Below are positions 8,064-16,752 of a stretch of 64,000 nt of DNA, in pieces. The stretch lies in assembly GCA_029547805.1 (NCBI GenBank), contig JAKPOP010000001.1, forward strand, positions 124,001-188,000. The letters run 5' to 3'. The notes beneath the pieces were generated by a model that did not search any database, was not told the DNA's origin, and saw only the letters and a list, made by a program, of their open reading frames with translations. A program made the translations under genes and the position numbers. Position 1 is the first letter of the stretch. Each line of letters starts with the position of its first letter. The stretch is from Deltaproteobacteria bacterium. GTDB lineage: Bacteria > Myxococcota_A > UBA9042 > DTJE01.

Positions 8064-9431
8064 TCAACCGGGGCGTTTCGAGAGAGTCTCTCGAACCTGT
8101 ACCGCCAGGGCCCCGTCGGACAGCCAGACCTCCAGGTCCTCCCCGGGGGCGGTCTCCGAGGACCGGCGCACGATCGCGCCGTCGGGCCGCCGGACCAGGG
8201 CGTAGCCCCGCTCCAGTGGCCGCAGCGGCGAGAGGGGCTCCAGGCGGGCCAGCATCCGGTCCAGCTGGTGTCGTTCGGGGTCCAGCAACCGGGGCCCGAG
8301 GATCCGCAGGCGGTCCCCCAGGACGTCCAGGTGGCGGCGTTCCTGCTGCAGGTGGCGTACGGGATGGATCGCCTGGAGCCTGGCCTGGATCATCGCGAGC
8401 CCGTGGCGGTGCGGCTCCAGCAGGCGGGCCGGAAGGCGGTCCAGACGGTCTCCCAGGGCCTGAAGACCCATCCGGGGCCCCTGGAGGACCCGGTCGGGGA
8501 CCCGCGAGAGGCGGGCCTCCCACTCGTCCAGGCGCTGGGACGCCGTCTCCAGGCGTCTCTGGATCGCGCCGTCCATCCGCTCTCGGGCCTGGGCCAGACG
8601 CTCCCGGAGGTCCTCCATCGACGGGCAGGCGGCCGCCGCCGCCGCGGTGGGAGTCGGCGCCCGGAGGTCCGCCGCCTCGTCCGTCAGCACCCGGTCCACC
8701 TCATGGCCGACACCGGAGATCACGGGGACCCGGGAGGAGGCCACGGCCCGGACCAGGACCTCCTCGTTGAAGGCCCAGAGGTCCTCCAGGGACCCGCCTC
8801 CCCGGCCGACGAGGATCACGTCCACGTCGGGAACCAGATTCAGCAGTTCGATGCCCTTGGCCAGGGACTCGGCGGCCCCCTCGCCCTGGACCAGGGAGTC
8901 CACCAGCAGCACCCGGGCCGGGAACCGGGTCCGGATCGTCCGGACGATGTCCCGGACCGCGGCGCCCCGAAGCGAGGTCACGACGCCGATGCGCCGGGGC
9001 ATCGTGGGGATCGGGCGCTTCCGGGCCGGGTCGAAGAGGCCCTCGGCCGCCAGGCGCCGCCGGAGTTCCTCCAGGCGCCGCAGCATCTCCCCGATGCCCG
9101 ACTCGCTGATGGAATCGACGCTCATCTGGTAGCGGCTGGACCCACCCCAGGCGGTCAACCGCCCGGCGCAGATCACCCGCCGGCCGTTCTGGATCTCGGG
9201 GCCCGCCGCCGCCCGGGAGTGGCGATAGACCACGCAGTCCAGTTTGACGACACCCCCGTCCGAGTCCCGTTCCGAGAGGGAGAAATAGACGTGGCCCGAT
9301 GCGGCACGGTGGAGCCCCGTGACCTCTCCCTCCACCCGGACCCGGGAGAAGGAGGACTCCAGCAGGGTGCGCACCCGCCGGCTCACCTCGAGGACCGAAA
9401 GGACGTCATTTGGGATGGGGACGGTCTCCAT
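8064..9431 (-). CDS. xseA: Exodeoxyribonuclease VII large subunit
   Basis: From METVPIPND the protein is 455 residues. It has an N-terminal OB-fold (VSRRVRTLLESSFSRVRVEGEVTG, GHVYFSLSE), then the XseA catalytic core with PRRIGVVTSLRGAAVRDI, VGRGGGSLEDLWAFNEE and PVISGVGHEVD, then a long coiled-coil region and a LERGYALV C-terminal module. It degrades single-stranded DNA to oligonucleotides together with XseB. The open frame reaches 9527, but the first 32 codons have no family likeness, so the ATG at 9431 is preferred. No xseB lies nearby. Confidence 0.94.
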   Translation of the reverse strand: METVPIPNDVLSVLEVSRRVRTLLESSFSRVRVEGEVTGLHRAASGHVYFSLSERDSDGGVVKLDCVVYRHSRAAAGPEIQNGRRVICAGRLTAWGGSSRYQMSVDSISESGIGEMLRRLEELRRRLAAEGLFDPARKRPIPTMPRRIGVVTSLRGAAVRDIVRTIRTRFPARVLLVDSLVQGEGAAESLAKGIELLNLVPDVDVILVGRGGGSLEDLWAFNEEVLVRAVASSRVPVISGVGHEVDRVLTDEAADLRAPTPTAAAAAACPSMEDLRERLAQARERMDGAIQRRLETASQRLDEWEARLSRVPDRVLQGPRMGLQALGDRLDRLPARLLEPHRHGLAMIQARLQAIHPVRHLQQERRHLDVLGDRLRILGPRLLDPERHQLDRMLARLEPLSPLRPLERGYALVRRPDGAIVRRSSETAPGEDLEVWLSDGALAVQVRETLSKRPG

Positions 9432-9471
9432 GGGTCGAGTATCCTTCGGAGGACTGGGGGAGGTCAACGGG

Positions 9472-11847
9472 ATGGGGTCGTGGCACAACGTGCTGGAAGG
9501 GCTCTTTCGGGTCGGAAGGTCGGTCATCGAGCGGGTCGATCGGGGCCGGCTGCCGGTCCTGGACGGGGAGGTGCGTCTGTCGGGCCTGTCGGCGCCCGTG
9601 GAGGTGGTTCGGGACCCGTGGGGGGTGCCCCATCTCCGGGGGCAGACCGCCGAGGACCTCTTCCTGGCCCAGGGATACGTGCACTGCCAGGACCGACTGG
9701 GTCAGATGGAGATGGGGCGCCGGTTCGGACTGGGCCGCCTGTCGGAGTGGTTCGGATCGGCGGCGCTGCCGGCGGATCGGGCCTCCCGCGTCCTGGGGTT
9801 CCTCCGGACCGCCCGGGTCGACCTGACCGGGGCCTCCCCGGCCCTGCGATCGGTGCTGGAGGCCTATTGCCGGGGCGTCAACGCCTACCTCCAGGACCCC
9901 GGGATCCGGCCGCCGCTGGAACTGGTCCTGGCAGGCTGGAGGCCCGAGCCCTGGACGCCGCTGGACTGCCTCGCCTGGGGCCGGGTCATGTACTGGCAAC
10001 TGTGCCGCGGGTGGTCCCACGAGGTCGTCCGGGCGATGCTGATCCAGGCCGCGGGGCCCGAGGTGGCGGAGGAATGGGACCCCCAGCCCATCCCTGGGGA
10101 GATTCCCCACCTGCCCTCGGGGATCGAGATTCGGCCGGCGGACCTGGCGGGGATCGTGCCGGGCCAGGGGCCGGCCTCCCGCCGAGGCATGGGCAGCAAC
10201 GCCTTCGTGATCTCCCCTGCCGGGACCCGGACCGGTGGCGTGCTGCTCGGCAACGACATGCACATGCCCCTCATGCTGCCGTCCTTCTGGTACGAGAACC
10301 ACCTCAGCGGCGGCGGGATCGAGGTCACCGGGGTCAGTCTCCCGGGGCTCCCGATGGTGCTGGTGGGCCACAACGACCGCGTGGCCTGGGGGTGCACGCT
10401 GGCCCACACCGACGTCGAGGACACCTTCGTGGAACGGGCCGACCCCGAGGACCCGGACCGCTTCCAGGTGCCTGGAGGCGGCTACGAACCCGCCGAGGTC
10501 CTCTGGGAGGAAATCCGGGTCCGAGGTCGCCGTTGTCCTCACCGGGAGAAGGTCGTGATCACCCGCCACGGACCGATCATCTCGGGGGTCTTCGGCGGGG
10601 TGCCCCATCGACTCTCCCTGTGCAGCACGGCCCTGCAGCCCTCCCAGGCCGCCGAGGGCTTCCTGCGACTGAACCTCGCCCGGAACCACCAGGACTTCGA
10701 GGAGGCCCTGCGGTTCATCAGCACCCCGGCCCTGAACATCGTGTACGGGGACGTCGAGGGCAACATCGCCTACCGGACGTCGGGGCTGGTCCCGATTCGG
10801 GCCTCTGGAAAGGGGGACCTGCCCTCGGAGGGGTGGACAGGCGCCGGGGACTGGCAGGGCTTCATTCCCTTCGAGGAGATGCCTCACGCGAAGAACCCCT
10901 CGGAGGGGTATGTCGTCTCATGCAACCATGCCATCACCGGGCCCGACCATCCCCACTTCCTGGGTCGGTGCTTCATGCCCGGGACCCGCGCCCGGCGGCT
11001 GCACCAGTTGATTCGGGAACGATGGCCCCTCTCCCAGGAGGACTGCCGGGACCTCCAGGCCGACGAGGTCTCCCTGCGGGCACCGGATCTGCTGGCCCTG
11101 CTGGCGGACCTCCCGGCGGGGGACCCCGACGTCGCCCTGGGCATCTCGGTGCTGCGGGGCTTCCAGGGCGACCTCCGGTGGGACTCGTCGGCGGCGGCCC
11201 TCTATGCCGTCTTTCGCCATCGCCTGGCCCGGCGCCTCCTGCAGGGAGTGGTCCCGGCTCCTCTGGTGGACCGGGCCCTGGGCCAGGGCTTCGACCTGTT
11301 GACCAACATCACCAACGAGTTCTACGCCCATGACACGGGGACCCTGCTCCGGCTCCTGGGCCGGGACGACTCCCGGATGGTGCAGGCGGCCGGTGGCCGC
11401 AGGCGGCTGCTGACCGATGCCCTCCGGGACGCCGTGGGGGAGGTCCGGCAGCACCTGGGACCGGACCCCGCCCGGTGGCGGTGGGGGGACCTCCACGGGG
11501 CGATCTTTCAGCACTTCCTGGGGGATCGGCCCCCACTGGATCGCCTGTTGAACCTGGGTCCCTTCCCGGTGGGGGGCGACGCCGACACCCCGAATCAGCA
11601 CGCGATGCTGCCGGATCGGCCCTTCCATGTTCGGGCCTGGGCTCCGACCTTCCGTCAGGTCGTGGACCTGGCCGACCTCTCCCGGTCGGTGGTGATCCAT
11701 GCCCCGGGGCAGTCGGAGCACCCGGCCAGTCCCCATCACCGGGACCTCCTGGAGCCCTGGCTGCAGGTGCGGCACCACCCGATGCTCTGGACCCGGGACC
11801 AGATCGAGACCCATGCCCGCCACCGCCTCCAACTCCGGCCTGCCTGA
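9472..11847 (+). CDS. Penicillin acylase family (Ntn) hydrolase
   Basis: This 791-residue protein matches the penicillin/acyl-homoserine-lactone acylase family. The alpha-chain region has VEVVRDPWGVPHLRGQTAEDLFLAQGYVHCQDRLGQMEMGRR. The likely autocleavage point is before Ser242 in GMGSNAFVIS, which would be the N-terminal nucleophile of the beta-chain. NDMHMPLMLPSFWYENHL and LVGHNDRVAWGCT follow. No classic export signal is visible in the first 30 residues, although homologues are usually periplasmic. The substrate is unknown; amide or acyl-homoserine-lactone hydrolysis is possible. The ATG at 9472 follows GGGGAGG; one further upstream would overlap xseA. Confidence 0.88.
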   Translation: MGSWHNVLEGLFRVGRSVIERVDRGRLPVLDGEVRLSGLSAPVEVVRDPWGVPHLRGQTAEDLFLAQGYVHCQDRLGQMEMGRRFGLGRLSEWFGSAALPADRASRVLGFLRTARVDLTGASPALRSVLEAYCRGVNAYLQDPGIRPPLELVLAGWRPEPWTPLDCLAWGRVMYWQLCRGWSHEVVRAMLIQAAGPEVAEEWDPQPIPGEIPHLPSGIEIRPADLAGIVPGQGPASRRGMGSNAFVISPAGTRTGGVLLGNDMHMPLMLPSFWYENHLSGGGIEVTGVSLPGLPMVLVGHNDRVAWGCTLAHTDVEDTFVERADPEDPDRFQVPGGGYEPAEVLWEEIRVRGRRCPHREKVVITRHGPIISGVFGGVPHRLSLCSTALQPSQAAEGFLRLNLARNHQDFEEALRFISTPALNIVYGDVEGNIAYRTSGLVPIRASGKGDLPSEGWTGAGDWQGFIPFEEMPHAKNPSEGYVVSCNHAITGPDHPHFLGRCFMPGTRARRLHQLIRERWPLSQEDCRDLQADEVSLRAPDLLALLADLPAGDPDVALGISVLRGFQGDLRWDSSAAALYAVFRHRLARRLLQGVVPAPLVDRALGQGFDLLTNITNEFYAHDTGTLLRLLGRDDSRMVQAAGGRRRLLTDALRDAVGEVRQHLGPDPARWRWGDLHGAIFQHFLGDRPPLDRLLNLGPFPVGGDADTPNQHAMLPDRPFHVRAWAPTFRQVVDLADLSRSVVIHAPGQSEHPASPHHRDLLEPWLQVRHHPMLWTRDQIETHARHRLQLRPA

Positions 11848-11930
11848 GCCTGGAGCCGTCCGCCCTGCACCGATTGTTCCTTGGGAGATGATTCCGCCTA
11901 GACTTGGTGGGGGACGGAGACAGGCGGATC

Positions 11931-13175
11931 ATGGACTGGGAATGGCTCTCTTCCCGAGAACTGGACGAGGTGGGCTACCACTGGAGTCGCCTGGCGACCC
12001 CCGATGCCAATCCCCTGGGGGCACTCCTGGGCTCCTCGTCGAGATATCTCTACGGGGTGCTGGGGGCCGAGGGGGTCCCCTGCGACCTGCTGGCGCTGGA
12101 CGACGGGCGCCCCTGCCTGGTGGCCCGGCTGCCCGGGACGGAACCAGGGGATGCCCTGGTGCTGTCGGCCTCCACCGACTCCCGGGACCCGTCCTCTTCC
12201 CGGAAGGCCCTGGAGGGAATCAGCCTGGCCGTCGGGGCCTGGGTGGCGATGGCCCTGGCCCGGCGCCGCCGCTGGACATTCCGGAGGGACCTGGTGCTGG
12301 TGGCGGCCCCTGCGGCGACCTCCGGGGAGCCGTCCTCGATCCCCGGGGCCCAGATTCGGGATCGGTGGCCCCTCCGGCGCGGCCTGCTGCTGTCGGAGGG
12401 GATCGGGGGCCCGCGGAATCCGGGTCGGGCCATGGTGGTACCGGTCCAGGTGGGGGCCAAGGGGTGCCTGCGGGTCCGGGTGGCCGCCGAGGCCTCGACG
12501 GGTCGTCCCGACGAGGCGATCTTCCGGCTGCTGCGGGCCCTGTCGGCCCTGGAGAGCGGGGTGTTGGACCGACGGATGACCCGGGTGGGGGCACTGTTCC
12601 TGGAGGCGATGACCCGGGCCCTGCCTTCCCGGAAGGCCGCCCTGGTTCGGGGATGGTCCTGGGTGGGGACGGCGCCGCACGGGCACCTGGGGGACCCCGA
12701 GATCCAGGGGATGCTCCAGGGCATGCTCCAGGAGGAGGTCGTGGTCCTCTCCTTGCGGGCCGGCAGCGGCTCCGGGCTGCCGCCGGGGAGGGCCGAGGCG
12801 GAGGTCCTCGTGCAGGCGCTTCCCGGCCGCCCCCTGGAGGACCCCCTGTCCCGGGTCCAGGGGGACCTGGGCGACGAGGTCTCCTGTACGGTGGTCGAGG
12901 CGCTGCCGGCCCTGGAGATGGAGGAGGCGTCTCCCCTCTGGACCTCTCTGGTGGCGGTGATGGCGGAGCAGTGGCCCGGCGTGGTGCCGGCACCGGTGCT
13001 GGGAAAGGGGCCCTGGTCCCTGGGGGTGCCGGTCGAGGGCCTCTCGGGGATGGGATTCTCGCCGATGAGCCTCGTTCCCGACGAGGCCCTGGCCCGGGGG
13101 GTCTCCCGGGACGACCTGCTGCCGGGGTTGCGGACCTGGCTGGACCTGGTCTTCCGGGTGTGCCGTTCCGATTGA
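11931..13175 (+). CDS. M20-fold protein lacking catalytic metal ligands (pseudo-peptidase)
   Basis: This 414-residue protein has the layout of an M20 metallopeptidase: catalytic-type N-terminal part, a lid or dimerisation insert (about 185-295), and a C-terminal GMGFSPMSLVPDEALARGVSRDDLLPGL segment. The ligand motifs are missing. The HxD site reads LVLSASTD, the central GxxDxKG is SSRKALEGIS, the EE pair is replaced in APAATSGEP, and the C-terminal HG(V)DER reads LARGVSRDD. It was probably a metal-dependent peptidase and may now be a binding protein. The ATG follows GGAGAC. Its stop lies within the grpE promoter region. Confidence 0.6.
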   Translation: MDWEWLSSRELDEVGYHWSRLATPDANPLGALLGSSSRYLYGVLGAEGVPCDLLALDDGRPCLVARLPGTEPGDALVLSASTDSRDPSSSRKALEGISLAVGAWVAMALARRRRWTFRRDLVLVAAPAATSGEPSSIPGAQIRDRWPLRRGLLLSEGIGGPRNPGRAMVVPVQVGAKGCLRVRVAAEASTGRPDEAIFRLLRALSALESGVLDRRMTRVGALFLEAMTRALPSRKAALVRGWSWVGTAPHGHLGDPEIQGMLQGMLQEEVVVLSLRAGSGSGLPPGRAEAEVLVQALPGRPLEDPLSRVQGDLGDEVSCTVVEALPALEMEEASPLWTSLVAVMAEQWPGVVPAPVLGKGPWSLGVPVEGLSGMGFSPMSLVPDEALARGVSRDDLLPGLRTWLDLVFRVCRSD

Positions 13176-13200
13176 CAAACGGGGGTCGGTTCCTTATCTA
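13172..13200 (+). promoter_or_regulatory. sigma70 promoter for grpE
   Basis: A perfect TTGACA (13172-13177) and TATCTA (13195-13200) are separated by 17 bases. The -35 overlaps the stop codon of the upstream gene, and the leader is about 30 bases. No CIRCE-type inverted repeat was seen, so HrcA control is not supported. Confidence 0.75.
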
Positions 13201-13236
13201 GGAACCCGCGACGGCTGACCGCGACGGAGGGCCCGG

Positions 13237-13866
13237 ATGGTGACCGATCGGGACGAAGACCGCCTGCTGGAAGAGTTCTCGACGACCGGGATGGCGGAAG
13301 GACCCCGGGAGGAGGAGACCGGCGGGGATCCCCGGAATGGCGGGGAGAACGGGCAGTGCGAAGAGCGGGCCGCCCGCCTCGAGAAGGAGATGCAGGAACT
13401 CCGGGACTGGGCCGTCCGGGTTGCCGCGGACTTCGAAAACTACAAGAAGCGGGTGGAACGGGATCGACAGGAGCAGTGGCGCTTCGCGAACGAGCGACTG
13501 CTGCGGGAACTGCTCCCGGTGATGGACAACCTGCAGCGGGCGTTGAAGGCCTCCGAAGGCGTCCAGGACGTCGGCGTGCTGGTGTCGGGACTTCAACTCG
13601 TGCTGGGGGAGTTCCGGAAGGTGCTGTCCCGGGCCGGGGTCGAGGAGATTCCCGCCGAGGGGATGCCCTTCGACCCGACGGTCCATGAGGCCTTGCAACA
13701 GGCCGAGTCGGACTCGGTGGAGGCCGGGCGAATCCTGGAGGTCCACCAGCCCGGCTACACGCTCCACGGGCGCGTGATCCGTCCGTCCCTCGTCACGGTG
13801 GCCGTGAGGCCCGAGGTGACCTCCCCGGGGAGGCCTCTGGACGCCGAGGATCCGTTGTCGGAGTAG
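13237..13866 (+). CDS. grpE: Nucleotide exchange factor GrpE
   Basis: This 209-residue GrpE has an acidic N-terminal stretch, a long coiled coil ([36 protein letters not shown]), the four-helix-bundle region [16 protein letters not shown], and a C-terminal beta-domain with [10 protein letters not shown] and [17 protein letters not shown]. It releases ADP from DnaK during protein folding. No dnaK or dnaJ is adjacent, which is unusual but not unknown. The ATG at 13237 follows CGGAGGGCCCGG. Confidence 0.94.
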   Translation: MVTDRDEDRLLEEFSTTGMAEGPREEETGGDPRNGGENGQCEERAARLEKEMQELRDWAVRVAADFENYKKRVERDRQEQWRFANERLLRELLPVMDNLQRALKASEGVQDVGVLVSGLQLVLGEFRKVLSRAGVEEIPAEGMPFDPTVHEALQQAESDSVEAGRILEVHQPGYTLHGRVIRPSLVTVAVRPEVTSPGRPLDAEDPLSE

Positions 13867-14112
13867 CCCGGGGAATTCCCTGAACGCGAGGAAGGGATCC
13901 ACCCCTTCCCCTGCGCGGTGAACGGGCCGAGGCGCCTCTCCTGCCCCGCGCTTCGCCCGCGGCCCCCGGGCCGCCACGCTCCAGCGGTCCGCCCATGCGG
14001 GCGTGCGACGATTTCGCCTGGGCAGCCGTTTCTCCTCCCGGGCGGCAACAACCGCCCTGGCGGAATCCGGCCCTCCGACCTGTCCAGCGTCCAGTGCCGT
14101 TCGACCGGGACG
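13867..14112. other. intergenic stretch, no gene seen
   Basis: These 246 bases separate the convergent grpE and ACT-domain genes. They hold two small inverted repeats, GGAAGGG/CCCTTCC at 13890-13909 and GGGCGG/CCGCCC at 14040-14057. Neither is followed by a T run, so intrinsic terminators are not supported. No coding pattern is visible. Confidence 0.4.
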
Positions 14113-14523
14113 TCACCTGGCGAGGTGGGTGAGGGCCTCCAGGGCCCCCTGGGTGTCGTTGACCTTCAGGAACAGGGTGCCGGTCCGGTCCCCGATCCGG
14201 GTCCCGCCGTAGGCGTACTCGATGTTGATCCCCGCATCGCTGAGGGCCTTCGAGAGGTTCATCAACTGGCCGGGCTCGTTGCCCAGGTCCACCGCCAGCA
14301 CGTCAGAGTCCAGCACCAGCAGCCCCGACTCCCCGAGGACGTGGACCGCCGTGGAGGGCTTGTCCACCACGAAGCGCAGCACCGCGTGGTCCATCGCGTC
14401 CGCGACGCTGATCCCCAGGATGTTGATGTCGTTCTGGGTCAGGGATCCGCAGATCTGCGCCAGGGTGCCAGGACGATTGGCCACGAAGACCGCCAGTTGC
14501 TTCTTCACTTCGATCATGCGCAT
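14113..14523 (-). CDS. Tandem ACT-domain regulatory protein
   Basis: This 136-residue protein holds two ACT domains. The first starts KKQLAVFVANRPGTLAQICGSLTQNDINILGISVAD. The second has LAVDLGNEPGQLMNLSKALSDAGINIEYAYGG. Stand-alone double-ACT proteins bind amino acids as small-molecule sensors, and this type is common in Deltaproteobacteria and Clostridia. It is not fused to an enzyme, so the ligand is unknown. Met codons at 14523 and 14517 are both possible starts. It is transcribed divergently from the DHH gene. Confidence 0.85.
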   Translation of the reverse strand: MRMIEVKKQLAVFVANRPGTLAQICGSLTQNDINILGISVADAMDHAVLRFVVDKPSTAVHVLGESGLLVLDSDVLAVDLGNEPGQLMNLSKALSDAGINIEYAYGGTRIGDRTGTLFLKVNDTQGALEALTHLAR

Positions 14524-14588
14524 CCACCATGCATGATAGACTCGAACTCGATGCTAGTCCCAGGAGGCCCCTGCGTCAAGGAGGACCA

Positions 14589-15668
14589 GTGGGAAACGAC
14601 TCGTCCCGGACCGAGGTGCTGTTGCGTGCCCTGGAGCGCTTCCGGGGACAGCGGGGATTTGTCGCCGTGCTGGGGAGCCCGGACCCGGACGGGCTGGCCT
14701 CCGCCTGGGCGCTCAAGGTCCTGGCCCGGCACGCGGGACTGGAGATGGACATCCTGACCTTCGAGGAGATCAGCCGTCCCGACAATCACCGGTTCGTCCA
14801 GTTGCTGGACGTCGAGTTCCACCGGGTCCAGGAGGCCTTCCCCCGGCGATCCTACAGGGCCTATGCCGTGGTGGACCGGCAGAACGCCAGCATGCCGGTG
14901 CCGCTCCCCCGGAGACTGCCCCTGGTGGCCCACATCGATCACCACTCGCCGACGCCGACTCCTGCCCTGTTTCGCCAGCAGGACGTCTCCGTCGGGAGCA
15001 CCTCCTCGCTCATGGCGGCCCATCTGCGGTGGCTCGCGGAACAGGCGCCCCAGGACCCCGCGGAGATGTGTCGCCTGTCCACGGCGCTGCTCTATGGGAT
15101 CCGGACCGACACGCTGGACTTCGTCACCGCCGGACCCGCCGACCTGCAGGCCGCTGCGTTCCTGTCCCAGCACGCCAGCCAGGAGTTGACCCGGGCCATC
15201 GTCGAGACGCCTCTGGCGCCCTCGTTCCTGGAGACGCTGGCCCATGCCATCGGGCACAGGCGCCTCCAGGACGGGTTGCTGGTGGCCTGGGCCGGACGCC
15301 TGGGGGTCCAGAACCGGGACGTCATCGGCCAGACGGCCGACTTCCTGGCCCGGATGGCCGGGGTACGGACCGTCGTGGTGGTGGGGCTGGTGTCCGGGAA
15401 CTATGTCGGGTCCCTCCGGTCCAAGGACCCGGACCTGGACCCGTATGCCTTCCTGGACGACGCCCTGGCCCCCAGGGTGGGTCGGCCCGTGGACTGCGGC
15501 GGGAGGACCTTCTCCGGGGGCTTCTCGGTGGCGCTGTCCCGGCTGGAAGGGGCCGGGCCCGAGGAGGGCTTCCGGATGCTCGAGGAGGCACTGCTCCAGG
15601 GCTGGTCGCGACGGGTCGTCCCCCGCCGCAGATCTCCCCGGGCTTCCCGGCGTCGGCCCATCCCCTGA
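14589..15668 (+). CDS. DHH-family phosphoesterase
   Basis: This 359-residue protein has the DHH/DHHA1 fold of nanoRNases, RecJ-like enzymes and cyclic-dinucleotide phosphodiesterases. Visible motifs are FVAVLGSPDPDGLASAWAL (metal-binding Asp residues), YAVVDRQN, VAHIDHHSP (the DHH triad), GSTSSLMAAHL and LLYGIRTDTLDF. The DHHA1 part near residues 320-340 has CGGRTFSGGFSVAL. It probably cleaves short RNA or a cyclic dinucleotide. The GTG at 14589 is preferred because AAGGAGG precedes it; the 20 codons upstream read as non-coding. Confidence 0.83.
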   Translation: MGNDSSRTEVLLRALERFRGQRGFVAVLGSPDPDGLASAWALKVLARHAGLEMDILTFEEISRPDNHRFVQLLDVEFHRVQEAFPRRSYRAYAVVDRQNASMPVPLPRRLPLVAHIDHHSPTPTPALFRQQDVSVGSTSSLMAAHLRWLAEQAPQDPAEMCRLSTALLYGIRTDTLDFVTAGPADLQAAAFLSQHASQELTRAIVETPLAPSFLETLAHAIGHRRLQDGLLVAWAGRLGVQNRDVIGQTADFLARMAGVRTVVVVGLVSGNYVGSLRSKDPDLDPYAFLDDALAPRVGRPVDCGGRTFSGGFSVALSRLEGAGPEEGFRMLEEALLQGWSRRVVPRRRSPRASRRRPIP

Positions 15669-15713
15669 GACGAAACCCACCCCGGACCGCCGATCCTGGA
15701 AACGAAAAATCGA

Positions 15714-15742
15714 TTGCCATTGGGACAAGGAACGGGTACAAT
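15714..15742 (+). promoter_or_regulatory. strong promoter for tRNA-Met
   Basis: TTGCCA (15714-15719), 17 bases, TACAAT (15737-15742), preceded by an A-rich GAAAAATCGA that could act as an UP element. The predicted start near 15749 lies about 15 bases before the tRNA. Confidence 0.8.
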
Positions 15743-15763
15743 CACGCCGCTTTTGCGCCAACA

Positions 15764-15836
15764 GGGCCCGTAGCTCAGTTGGTAGAGCCACCGGCTCATA
15801 ACCGGTCGGTCCCCGGTTCGAGCCCGGGTGGGCCCA
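15764..15836 (+). tRNA. tRNA with CAT anticodon (elongator Met, possibly Ile2)
   Basis: All four arms fold: a 7-bp acceptor stem (GGGCCCG with TGGGCCC, last pair G-U), D-arm GCTC/GAGC, anticodon stem ACCGG/CCGGT around CTCATAA, a 5-nt variable loop, and T-arm with TTCGAGC. The length is 73 nt. The 3' CCA is not encoded; CAG follows the discriminator A. The initiator is unlikely because G1-C72 is paired. A tRNA-Ile with lysidine at the wobble position cannot be excluded by eye. Confidence 0.95.
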
Positions 15837-15931
15837 CAGGACCCAAGGAGGACCATGCCAGCGGTTCTCGAACCCCCGGTTCCAGTCCCCGAGGTGACGG
15901 GAGTCCCTTCGGGGCTGGTGGTTCGAGGTGA
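15837..15931 (+). ncRNA. structured 3' tail co-transcribed with tRNA-Met
   Basis: Between tRNA-Met and its terminator lie about 95 bases that fold on themselves. An outer 8-bp stem pairs CTCGAACC (15867-15874) with GGTTCGAG (15920-15927). Inside it CCCCGAG (15887-15893) pairs with CTTCGGGG (15907-15914). It could be a processed small RNA, a leader for the next gene, or a decayed tRNA remnant, since GGTTCGAG resembles a T-arm. Confidence 0.35.
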
Positions 15932-16031
15932 CAGGCGCCCCCCACGGGGCGCCTTTTTTGTATCCGCGGGTCGGGACGGGATCCTTCCCCTCCCGTCCCT
16001 CCCCCCCCATTCCCAGGAGGACAAGTCTTGA
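15855..16031 (+). CDS. possible 58-codon leader ORF between tRNA and zinc-ribbon gene
   Basis: The ORF starts at an ATG only 3 bases after AAGGAGG and encodes a Pro- and Arg-rich peptide (MPAVLEPPVPVPEV at its start). It reads through the tRNA terminator and ends on a TGA that overlaps the TTG start of the next gene. The SD spacing is short and there is no homology that I recognise, so it may be chance. If translated, it could couple to the downstream gene. Confidence 0.2.
   Translation: MPAVLEPPVPVPEVTGVPSGLVVRGDRRPPRGAFFVSAGRDGILPLPSLPPHSQEDKS
15932..15959 (+). terminator. rho-independent terminator after tRNA-Met
   Basis: GGCGCCCC and GGGGCGCC form a strong stem with a short CCAC-type loop, followed at once by TTTTTT (15954-15959). 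It ends the tRNA transcript about 70 bases before the next gene. Confidence 0.85.
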
Positions 16032-16744
16032 AAAGCCTGATCAACGCCCTGCGTGCGCTCCAGAACGTGGATCGCCAGCGGATCGAGGTGGAGCGGGAAC
16101 GCCAGTCCATCACCGAGCGGGTGGATCACCTGGCTGCCATGGTGTCCGACCTGGAGCGGGAACTGGAGGACAAGCGGGAGAAGCTCAAGGAGGCGGAGCG
16201 CTGGTACAAGGAGCGGGAGCGGGAGGCCCGGGAGGACAACGAGAAGGTGAAGCGCCTCCAGTCGCGCCTCAACGCGGTGGCGAAGGCCAAGGAGTACGCC
16301 GCCATCCAGCGGGAGATCGAGATCATCCGCCGGGGCAACGCCCAGCGGGAGGAGGAGATCCAGAAACTTCGCGCCGTGATGGAGGAGTTCGGCAAGGCCG
16401 TCGAGGAGGAGGAGGCGAAACTCCGGGAGATGCGGGAGGAACTGGTCCGGGAGCGGGAGGCCACCGAGGCCCGGGTGCGTCGGCTGGACGAGCGAATCGG
16501 GGAACTGGCCGTCGAGCATCAGGCATTCGAGAAGGGAATCCCCACCGAGGTGCTGTCGCGCTACCGGCGGCTCCAGAAGGCCTTGATGGGCCTCGCGGTG
16601 GTGCCGGTGCGAAGCAACGAGTCCTGCGGGGGCTGCCACCGGAAACTGCCGCCCCAGCTCTACAACACCCTGCTCCGGGGGGACTCCCTCCAGGCCTGCC
16701 CATACTGCAGTCGCTTCCTCTATCTGGAAGAGGAAGGGGACTGA
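16028..16744 (+). CDS. Coiled-coil protein with C4 zinc ribbon (CT398-like)
   Basis: This 238-residue protein is a long antiparallel coiled coil (about residues 5-180, heavily charged E/R/K) ending in a C4 zinc ribbon: SCGGCHRKLPPQ, then CPYCSRFLY near residues 198-230. The layout fits the family of chlamydial CT398 and the zf-RING_7 proteins, which in Chlamydia bind sigma54 and secretion parts; a role here is not proven. The start is TTG with AGGAGG seven bases upstream. Confidence 0.82.
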   Translation: MKSLINALRALQNVDRQRIEVERERQSITERVDHLAAMVSDLERELEDKREKLKEAERWYKEREREAREDNEKVKRLQSRLNAVAKAKEYAAIQREIEIIRRGNAQREEEIQKLRAVMEEFGKAVEEEEAKLREMREELVREREATEARVRRLDERIGELAVEHQAFEKGIPTEVLSRYRRLQKALMGLAVVPVRSNESCGGCHRKLPPQLYNTLLRGDSLQACPYCSRFLYLEEEGD

Positions 16745-16752
16745 TCGGGGTC

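Noticed and set aside
13890-13909. inverted repeat after grpE as a terminator
   Set aside because: GGAAGGG/CCCTTCC pairs well but has no T run after it.
14040-14057. GGGCGG/CCGCCC hairpin as a terminator of the ACT gene
   Set aside because: It is followed by GC-rich sequence, not T residues, on either strand.
15837-15931. a second tRNA after tRNA-Met
   Set aside because: Only T-arm-like bases are present; there is no acceptor stem or anticodon arm.
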